A stretch of DNA of 11,180 nt, from positions 1 through 11,180 of the forward strand of contig SHMQ01000018.1 in the NCBI GenBank assembly GCA_008534395.1, written 5' to 3'. Below the pieces are notes generated by a model. That model saw only the letters and a program-made list of their open reading frames with translations, made no database searches and was not told the DNA's origin. Source of the DNA: Candidatus Acidulodesulfobacterium acidiphilum (GTDB lineage Bacteria; SZUA-79; Acidulodesulfobacterales; Acidulodesulfobacteraceae). Position 1 is the stretch's first letter, and each line of letters opens with the position of its first letter. The position numbers and the translations under genes were made by a program. Positions 6,259 to 11,180 of the stretch are shown one piece after another.

Positions 6259-7322
6259 AAATAATATATTCTCTATGCAGTTGGGGGCTCGGTCATGCTA
6301 CGAGGGGGCTTCCCGTTATAAGGCGTCTCGTAAAAGACGGTCATGAAGTAATTATTTATACTTCTGGAAGAAGCCTTGAACTGCTTAAATCCGAAATAGG
6401 AAATAACGCAAGATATATTCCTTCCGTTCCTTATCCTTCGCCGTATTCCGATAAAATAGGGTTTGCATTCAGGTTTCTTAAAACTGCTCCTAAAATATTG
6501 GCACTTATTAAAGAAGAAGAAAAAGACGTTGCCAAGATAGCGCAGGAAAACAAAATAGATATTATAATTTCGGATTCTCGGTTCGGTTCCCACTGCAAGT
6601 TTGCGCCGTCGTATCTTCTGTTTCATCAGCTCAGGTTTATCGCACCTTTAAGGCTTCTTCCCGCAGAGATGTTTACGGAATATTATAATCATTTTTTACA
6701 GGATAAATTTGAAAAAATAATAGTTCCGGATTATGAGGATAATTCCCTTTCAGGCGATTTATCCCATAATTTGAGATATTTTAAAAAAGAAAAAGTTGAA
6801 TATATAGGCATACTTTCGGACTTTGAAAAAATACAGACGGACGAAGATATAGACTATCTTTTTTCTATCTCAGGCCCTGAACCTACAAGAACTATTCTAG
6901 AAGAAAAACTTTTTTCGCAGATAGACTTACTCAAAGGCAATATAGCCGTTTCGCTTGGAAAACCGGGGAAGTTTACGAAAGAAACCGTCAAAAATGCCGT
7001 AGTGTATTCTTTTCTCGAAAAAAAGAGAAGAGACGAACTTATGAACAGGGCTAAAATGGTTGTTTCCAGATCGGGCTACACGACTATTATGGACGTAGCG
7101 GAAATAGAAAAAAAAGCTTTTTTTATTCCTACGCCCGGACAGACGGAACAGCTTTATCTTGCAAGCCATTTGAAAAAGACCGGCTTATATTATTCGGTAA
7201 AGCAAAATAAATTAAAGATTGACATTGATACCGAAGAAGCTTTAAAATATAAAGGTTTTACGCCGCCTTGGAGAACCGGCGAAAGCGTCGGCAGATTTCT
7301 TAAGGCGATAGGCATTAACTAG
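6255..7322 (+). CDS. MJ1255-type glycosyltransferase (GT-B fold, MurG-like)
   Basis: A 355-residue GT-B glycosyltransferase resembling the MJ1255 family (TIGR00661). The N-terminal domain opens with the glycine-rich WGLGHATRGLP (10-20) and contains IISDSRFG (104-111) and SYLLFHQLRF (119-128). The C-terminal nucleotide-sugar domain shows FSISGPEPTRT (203-213), VSLGKPG (232-238), SRSGYTTIMD (271-280) and PTPGQTEQ (292-299), equivalent to the donor-site motifs of MurG. Donor and acceptor are unknown; a lipid-linked acceptor is likely from the company it keeps. The TTG start overlaps the upstream TGA (TTGA), and AAGGAG at 6244-6249 lies 5 bases before it, which settles the start. This is a clear case of translational coupling to the UPF0104 membrane protein. 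Confidence 0.88.
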   Translation: MKIIYSLCSWGLGHATRGLPVIRRLVKDGHEVIIYTSGRSLELLKSEIGNNARYIPSVPYPSPYSDKIGFAFRFLKTAPKILALIKEEEKDVAKIAQENKIDIIISDSRFGSHCKFAPSYLLFHQLRFIAPLRLLPAEMFTEYYNHFLQDKFEKIIVPDYEDNSLSGDLSHNLRYFKKEKVEYIGILSDFEKIQTDEDIDYLFSISGPEPTRTILEEKLFSQIDLLKGNIAVSLGKPGKFTKETVKNAVVYSFLEKKRRDELMNRAKMVVSRSGYTTIMDVAEIEKKAFFIPTPGQTEQLYLASHLKKTGLYYSVKQNKLKIDIDTEEALKYKGFTPPWRTGESVGRFLKAIGIN

Positions 7323-7385
7323 TTTTATTTTAAATATATATTCGCATTATTTTAATTTATTTTTTAATTTAAATTTTCAAACTAA

Positions 7386-8132
7386 ATGGTTTCTATAATA
7401 ATACCTGCTCACGAAGAAGAAAAATACATAGGAATTTCCATAGAAAGGCTTTTAAGCCAGAGCGGGACCGTTTTTTTGAAAAAAGACGAAAAAAACGGCT
7501 TAAAATTAACCGGTTCTGATAATTTAGAGAATTCCGGAAAAGTTTTATGCGAATTGACCGTCGTGGTAACTCACGGCAAAGACGATACCGAGGGCGTCGT
7601 TTCAAAATACAAAGAAGCCGGCGTTAATCTTGTATCCGGAAATTTCAGCGGAGTATCGGAGGCGAGAAACATAGGCGCAGCCGCTTCCGCCGGCGACGTT
7701 TTCTTGTTTTTAGACGCAGACACTCTTTTAAGCGACGGTTTTATAAAAAGACTCGACGACTTTAAAAATCAGACCGATTTTATCGGAACGTCTAAGCTCC
7801 TGCCCGATATTAATACGTTTAAAGCGCGTATTTTTATGTTCGGCAATAATATAGCCCATATAATAACCAAAACCTCTATGGCTTTAATATTCTGTCACAG
7901 GGACGTCTATAAAAAAGTCGGCGGTTTCGACGAAAGGATGCAGGCAGGCGAAGACCTTAAATTTATAAATTTAGCGGTAAAAAACAAATTCGGCAGTTTT
8001 AAATATTTGGGAGATATAAGCGCCGTTACGTCGATGAGAAGATTTGAAATTAACGGATATTTCAAAACCGCCATAGAATGGATGGGCGGATATTTTTTTA
8101 AACCGCCGGAACATTACGACGTTGTTAGATAA
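7386..8132 (+). CDS. Family 2 glycosyltransferase
   Basis: A 248-residue GT-A enzyme. The first strand is VSIIIPAHEEEKYI (2-15), then SGVSEARNIGAAAS (88-101), the metal-binding DAD in FLFLDADTLL (106-115), and the GGFDERMQAGEDLKF block (179-193) with the likely catalytic ED at 189-190. A moderately hydrophobic stretch at 148-170 may associate with the membrane. Compared with ordinary members, residues about 28-55 form an extra hydrophilic loop between the first helix and second strand. The ATG has no visible Shine-Dalgarno sequence; the upstream 63-base gap is almost pure A/T. It is followed 4 bases later by another GT2 gene. Donor sugar and product are unknown. Confidence 0.88.
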   Translation: MVSIIIPAHEEEKYIGISIERLLSQSGTVFLKKDEKNGLKLTGSDNLENSGKVLCELTVVVTHGKDDTEGVVSKYKEAGVNLVSGNFSGVSEARNIGAAASAGDVFLFLDADTLLSDGFIKRLDDFKNQTDFIGTSKLLPDINTFKARIFMFGNNIAHIITKTSMALIFCHRDVYKKVGGFDERMQAGEDLKFINLAVKNKFGSFKYLGDISAVTSMRRFEINGYFKTAIEWMGGYFFKPPEHYDVVR

Positions 8133-8136
8133 CTAT

Positions 8137-8991
8137 ATGAAAGTATTAGTAGCTATACCGACTTATAACGAAAAAGAAAATATAAGCCGGATGTTAAATT
8201 CCGTTTTAAGTATCAACGAAACGATAAAAACTGCAACCAATTCCAATACCTTACCTTTAGACGTTAACGTTTTAATAATAGACGACAATTCCCCAGACGG
8301 CACCGCAAAAATCGTTAAAGAATATATTAGTTCGCGCAAGCGGCTAAGCGCAAATGCTGAAGTCAATCCAAACATAAATATAAACGAAAGCGTAGATAAA
8401 AATACGAACTTAATTCCAAGCAATGCCGTAAATAACGAAGAAAGAGTTTTTATTATAGAACGCGAGAAAAAACTCGGACTTGGAACGGCTTATGTAGCGG
8501 CGTTTAATTTTGCTTTAGACAACGGTTACGACTACGTCGTTACCATAGATTGCGATTTTTCGCACAATCCTGAAGAAATTGCCGGATTTATCAGCCTTGC
8601 GCAATCCGAAAAATGCGGGATGATAGTCGGTTCGCGTTATTTCGGCGGAGTACGGGTAATTAACTGGAGTATGAAAAGACTATTAATTTCATATTTTGCA
8701 AATATTTATGCAAAATTTATTACCGGCGTTAAAATCACCGATTTGACCGGCGGTTTTAATATGTACGACGTAAACTGCCTGAAAAAAATAAATTTGGACG
8801 GAATAAGTTCGAGAGGTTATGCTTTTCAGATAGAAATGAAATACAGGATGATTAAAGAAGGCAAATGCAGTTTTAAAGAATACCCAATAATCTTTTACGA
8901 ACGAACCTACGGAAAATCAAAAATGTCTAAAGGCATTATTTTTGAAGCTTTTTTTAAAGTCATAAAACTTAGGCTCGGGCTTTTTAAATAG
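8137..8991 (+). CDS. Polyprenol-phosphate mannosyltransferase-like GT2 (Dpm1 type)
   Basis: A 284-residue enzyme resembling dolichol/polyprenol-phosphate mannosyl- or glucosyltransferases, which charge a polyprenyl phosphate with a sugar for use in the envelope. Motifs are VAIPTYNEKENI (5-16), LIIDDNSPDGTAKIV (46-60), KKLGLGTAYVAAF (111-123), the DxD in TIDCDFSHNP (136-145), VGSRYFGG (164-171) and LTGGFNMY (203-210). The C-terminal YERTYGKSKMS segment is also typical. I start at ATG 8137, where the protein begins directly with the first beta strand; the in-frame TTG at 8122 would overlap the preceding gene and add five residues without a ribosome site. Residues about 66-103 are a long Asn-rich insertion absent from usual members. 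No transmembrane tail follows, as in single-domain forms. Confidence 0.9.
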   Translation: MKVLVAIPTYNEKENISRMLNSVLSINETIKTATNSNTLPLDVNVLIIDDNSPDGTAKIVKEYISSRKRLSANAEVNPNININESVDKNTNLIPSNAVNNEERVFIIEREKKLGLGTAYVAAFNFALDNGYDYVVTIDCDFSHNPEEIAGFISLAQSEKCGMIVGSRYFGGVRVINWSMKRLLISYFANIYAKFITGVKITDLTGGFNMYDVNCLKKINLDGISSRGYAFQIEMKYRMIKEGKCSFKEYPIIFYERTYGKSKMSKGIIFEAFFKVIKLRLGLFK

Positions 8992-9001
8992 TCCGTAAAT
9001 A

Positions 9002-9026
9002 ATACTTGACTAATTTAGTCAAGTAT
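9002..9026 (+). promoter_or_regulatory. IscR type-1-like operator (Rrf2-family palindrome)
   Basis: A perfect palindrome with arms ATACTTGACTA (9002-9012) and TAGTCAAGTAT (9016-9026) around a 3-base centre. Every position agrees with the IscR type-1 consensus as I remember it (half-site ATASYYGACTR, then W-rich centre, then YAGTCRRSTAT). IscR with a [2Fe-2S] cluster represses iron-sulfur assembly genes from such sites in Escherichia coli. The site overlaps the -35 box of the promoter in front of iscU. No iscR-like gene lies in the window, so the regulator must be encoded elsewhere. Confidence 0.82.
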
Positions 9027-9034
9027 GTTTTAAT
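9006..9034 (+). promoter_or_regulatory. Promoter of the iron-sulfur operon
   Basis: TTGACT (9006-9011) and TTTAAT (9029-9034) each match the sigma70 consensus in five of six positions, with an ideal 17-base spacer. The -35 box lies inside the IscR-like palindrome, so bound regulator would block polymerase. The expected start near 9041 leaves a leader of about 68 bases before iscU. Confidence 0.75.
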
Positions 9035-9108
9035 CAATATATAAATAAAAACATTTAAAATTATTAATATAAAATATAAATAAATTATAAATAAATCGGA
9101 GGTATATT

Positions 9109-9555
9109 ATGCCCGTATATTCGGAAAAAGTAATGGATCACTTTCAGAATCCAAGAAACGTAGGAGAAATAGAAAACGCCGACGGCGTAGGCGAACTCGG
9201 AAATCCTACTTGCGGCGATATAATGAAAATATATATTAAAGTCAAGGACGACAAGATTGAAGACGTCAAATTTAAAACTTTCGGTTGCGGAGCGGCTATA
9301 GCAACCAGTTCCATGGTAACGGAATTGGTAAAAGGCAAGACTCTCGAAGAAGCCGAAAAAATATCCAATGAAGCCGTAGCAGAAGCTTTGGACGGGCTTC
9401 CTCCGGTAAAGATGCACTGTTCAAATCTCGCCGCCGATGCGCTTCATCTTGCTATAGAAGATTATAAAGCCAGAAAAGAGGGCAAAGGACCTATAGGCAG
9501 GGTTGAAACGCCGGAACACGACGAAGACGAACACGACCTGCTTGAACAGGCGTAA
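9109..9555 (+). CDS. iscU: Iron-sulfur cluster scaffold protein, IscU/NifU N-terminal type
   Basis: A 148-residue scaffold on which [2Fe-2S] clusters are assembled. The three ligand cysteines are present: C35 in GNPTCGD, C60 in FGCGAAIA and C104 in KMHCSN. D37, the residue that makes clusters labile and transferable, is also kept. LPPVK (97-101), the motif recognised by the HscA chaperone in proteobacteria, is intact although no hscA is nearby. The tail after about residue 125 is longer than in Escherichia coli IscU and highly acidic (EHDEDEHD), with no NifU-type C-terminal Nfu domain. The ATG has a good GGAGG at 9098-9102, 6 bases upstream. It is first in the operon behind the IscR-like site, with a TusA-like protein and an IscS homologue following. 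Confidence 0.95.
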   Translation: MPVYSEKVMDHFQNPRNVGEIENADGVGELGNPTCGDIMKIYIKVKDDKIEDVKFKTFGCGAAIATSSMVTELVKGKTLEEAEKISNEAVAEALDGLPPVKMHCSNLAADALHLAIEDYKARKEGKGPIGRVETPEHDEDEHDLLEQA

Positions 9556-9627
9556 AACATAAAAATAGGAACCGTTTGTAAATTTTAAGCGTCAGGTAAT
9601 ATTATATATACGGGTGGTATAATAATT

Positions 9628-9852
9628 ATGGATTACGATTACGAACTCGATACTTTCGGTTTGATGTGTCCAATGCCGATTATGGAAGTTGCCGAGGAGT
9701 TTAAAAAAATACCGGACGGTTCGGTATTAAAAGTCACGGCGTCCGACGAAGGTATCATAGAAGATTTAAAGAGTTACTGCAAAAAAACAGGGCATGAATT
9801 TCTGTCCTACGAAATTAATTTGCCCGAATACGTAGTTTATGTTAAAAAATAA
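9628..9852 (+). CDS. TusA/SirA-like sulfur carrier protein
   Basis: A 74-residue protein of the TusA/SirA/YedF fold. The signature LDTFGLMCPMPIMEV puts the persulfide-carrying cysteine at C14 in CPMP (14-17), followed by the usual ASDEGIIEDLKSYCKKTGHE helix region. In the best-known system TusA takes sulfane sulfur from IscS and passes it on for tRNA thiolation; relatives serve sulfur oxidation and other relays. Here it sits between iscU and the IscS homologue, 72 bases after the first and 84 before the second. Given that the IscS partner seems to lack its PLP lysine, this protein may instead bring sulfur from another source (inference). GGGTGGT (9612-9618) precedes the ATG as a moderate ribosome site. 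A second cysteine (C50) is not part of the family motif. Confidence 0.9.
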   Translation: MDYDYELDTFGLMCPMPIMEVAEEFKKIPDGSVLKVTASDEGIIEDLKSYCKKTGHEFLSYEINLPEYVVYVKK

Positions 9853-9936
9853 AGACGATAAGATAATATAAATAAAAAAATATCATAATATAATAATAAT
9901 ATAGTTTGCTGCATATTTTTAAATTTGGAGGCAAAA

Positions 9937-11121
9937 GTGAAAATAATAAATTTCGACCATTTTGCTGCTACGAAAATGAGGCAGGAAGTAAAAGATGCAA
10001 TGGAGCCTTACTTTATGTCCGAATACGGCAATCCTCAAAGCATTCACACCTTAGGCGACGAACCGAGGGAAGCATTATCTAAAGCCAGACTGCAGGCCGC
10101 CGAACTTTTAAATGCTTCAAGCAATGAAGTCATATTTACGGGGAGCGGTTCCGAATCGAACAACCTTGCAATAAAAGGAACGGCTTTCGCGAAAATGGAT
10201 AAAGGCAAACATATAGTCGTTTCTAAAATAGAACATTTCAGCGTTTTAAATTCCGTTAAATCTTTAGCAAAACTGGGTTTCGAGTTCACCGAAGTTCCCG
10301 TCGACAAATACGGTTCGGTCGATCCGCAGGAAGTTAAAAACGCTTTAAGAAAAGATACGATATTAGTAAGTATCGGACAGGCATCTAACGAGATAGGAAC
10401 TATTCAGGATATCAAGGAAATTTCAAAAATAGTCCATGAGAACTCCGCTGCGTATATGCATACAGACGCAAATACTTCATGCGGTTTTACCGAAACCGAC
10501 GTTAAGGAACTCGGCGTAGATATGCTTTCTGCCGCACCGCACAGATTTTACGGACCCAAAGGCGTCGGTCTTTTTTATCTTAAAAAAGGAATACGCATAA
10601 TGCCTCTTATAGACGGGGGAATTCAGGAATTCGGCCGCAGGGCGGGTACAGAAAACGTGCCGGCCATTGCCGGAGCGGGAGTCGCATGCGAACTTGCCAA
10701 AAAAGAGCTGAAGGACAGGACGTCTTATCTTCTGCCGATTCAAAAAACCATCAAAGAAGGCGTGCTTAACAGCCTTGACGAAGTTTATTTAAACGGTCAT
10801 CCGGAAAAAAGACTTCCAAACAATCTCAATTTTGTCGTAAAATACATAGAGGGCGAGTCGATGCTTATGTGGCTCAACAATAATGGGATTATGGTCGCTA
10901 GCGGTTCTGCATGCACGTCTAAAATATTAAAATCTTCGCACGTATTAAGCGCAATCGGAGTCGACGCCGCTCTTGCTCAAGGCTCTCTTTTAATATCCCT
11001 CGGCGAGGACAATACCATAGAAGATGCGCAATATTTCGTAAAAGAACTTCCCTCCGTAGTTGAAAAATTAAGGAAAATGTCTCCTCTTTACGAAGAAGTT
11101 ATGAGACAGAATAAAAAGTAA
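9937..11121 (+). CDS. iscS: IscS/NifS cysteine desulfurase homologue lacking the PLP lysine
   Basis: A 394-residue fold-type I PLP-enzyme homologue of the IscS family, full length and undamaged. Kept features are FAATKM near the N terminus, SGSESNNLAIKG, H100 in EHFSV (which would stack on PLP), SNEIGTIQD, D177 in HTDA, GRRAGTENV and the loop cysteine C326 in SGSACTS. The Schiff-base lysine is not kept: the usual H-K-x-x-GPKG reads PHRFYGPKG, giving R203 (codon AGA at 10543-10545). The glutamine that follows HTDA is T180, and the arginine of the S-x-R-x-S-x-G motif is L352. Cysteine desulfurase activity is therefore unlikely. Archaeoglobus fulgidus IscS is a known lysine-less relative proposed to donate a cysteine ligand to IscU. 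GGAGG at 9927-9931 selects GTG 9937 over an in-frame TTG at 9925. Confidence 0.92.
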   Translation: MKIINFDHFAATKMRQEVKDAMEPYFMSEYGNPQSIHTLGDEPREALSKARLQAAELLNASSNEVIFTGSGSESNNLAIKGTAFAKMDKGKHIVVSKIEHFSVLNSVKSLAKLGFEFTEVPVDKYGSVDPQEVKNALRKDTILVSIGQASNEIGTIQDIKEISKIVHENSAAYMHTDANTSCGFTETDVKELGVDMLSAAPHRFYGPKGVGLFYLKKGIRIMPLIDGGIQEFGRRAGTENVPAIAGAGVACELAKKELKDRTSYLLPIQKTIKEGVLNSLDEVYLNGHPEKRLPNNLNFVVKYIEGESMLMWLNNNGIMVASGSACTSKILKSSHVLSAIGVDAALAQGSLLISLGEDNTIEDAQYFVKELPSVVEKLRKMSPLYEEVMRQNKK

Positions 11122-11128
11122 AATATTG

Positions 11129-11134
11129 TATAAT
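11129..11134 (+). promoter_or_regulatory. Candidate -10 element of the tRNA-Val gene
   Basis: A consensus TATAAT lies 5 bases before the first base of the tRNA, in the 18-base gap after iscS. No convincing -35 box is visible at the right distance inside the end of iscS. If used, transcription would begin at or very near the mature 5' end of the tRNA. Confidence 0.4.
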
Positions 11135-11139
11135 AAACA

Positions 11140-11180
11140 GGGCGCGTAACTCAGGGGTAGAGTGTTACCTTCACACGGTA
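11140..11180 (+). tRNA. tRNA-Val(CAC), 5' part, cut by the window end
   Basis: The acceptor 5' strand GGGCGCG, bases T-A, the D stem ACTC/GAGT around an AGGGGTA loop, one base, and the anticodon stem TTACC with loop TTCACAC and the returning GGTA are all in order. Positions 34-36 read CAC, which decodes the valine codon GUG. The sequence stops within the 3' anticodon stem, so T arm and acceptor pairing cannot be checked. It reads in the same direction as iscS. Confidence 0.88.

Noticed and set aside
8122-8136. TTG at 8122 as start of the Dpm1-type gene, overlapping the previous gene by 11 bases
   Set aside because: ATG 8137 puts the first beta strand right at the N terminus, as is usual for the family. 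No ribosome site supports the TTG.
9925-9936. TTG at 9925 as the start of the IscS homologue, adding four residues
   Set aside because: It overlaps the GGAGG at 9927-9931, which is correctly spaced (5 bases) for GTG 9937. The family N terminus also begins at the GTG.

Overview
The window is AT-rich (intergenic stretches especially) and bacterial in style: tight gene strings, a mix of ATG, GTG and TTG starts, GGAGG-type ribosome sites in front of several genes, sigma70-like promoter elements and a bacterial tRNA-Val. All protein genes lie on the + strand. The gene content (pyruvoyl arginine decarboxylase with agmatinase and spermidine synthase, an anaerobe-type IscU/IscS pair, an MJ1255-type glycosyltransferase) fits an uncultured anaerobe, perhaps a deltaproteobacterial-type lineage. 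That placement is an inference with low confidence; nothing here is diagnostic of a taxon.

Layout. (1) 1-155: short AT-rich leader with nothing recognisable. (2) 156-1493: an AlbA_2/GHKL ATP-binding regulator (COG2865 type), followed directly by five perfect 11-bp tandem repeats. (3) 1494-2076: about 580 bases without an intact gene. It holds the tandem array, a broken piece of a tyrosine recombinase, a tRNA-Gly-like 3' half and two copies of an imperfect direct repeat. I read it as the scar of a decayed tRNA-targeted integrative element, with the regulator as possible cargo. (4) 2077-2475: a HIT-family protein, probably from a nearly leaderless transcript. (5) 2739-5069: a polyamine cassette speE-speB-pdaD. 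Together these can convert arginine to agmatine, putrescine and spermidine, provided a SAM decarboxylase (not in the window) supplies the aminopropyl donor. (6) 5162-8991: an envelope or glycolipid cassette: a flippase-like UPF0104 membrane protein whose putative start lies inside a strong nested hairpin, an MJ1255/MurG-like glycosyltransferase, and two GT2 glycosyltransferases, the second of the polyprenol-phosphate mannosyltransferase (Dpm1) type. (7) 9002-11121: an iron-sulfur assembly cassette: an IscR type-1-like palindrome overlapping a good promoter, then iscU, a TusA/SirA-like sulfur carrier, and an IscS/NifS homologue. (8) 11140 to the end: the 5' part of tRNA-Val(CAC), cut by the window edge.

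The most striking point is in the iron-sulfur cassette. The IscS homologue keeps its catalytic-loop cysteine but has arginine (R203) where the PLP-binding lysine should be, and it also lacks the usual glutamine and arginine of the active site. It is probably not a working cysteine desulfurase. The closest precedent I know is Archaeoglobus fulgidus IscS, reported to lack the lysine and desulfurase activity and proposed to lend a cysteine ligand to the cluster on IscU. Here the variant sits in an apparently IscR-controlled operon with a TusA-like protein, which suggests a sulfide-fed or relay-fed assembly route rather than cysteine desulfuration.
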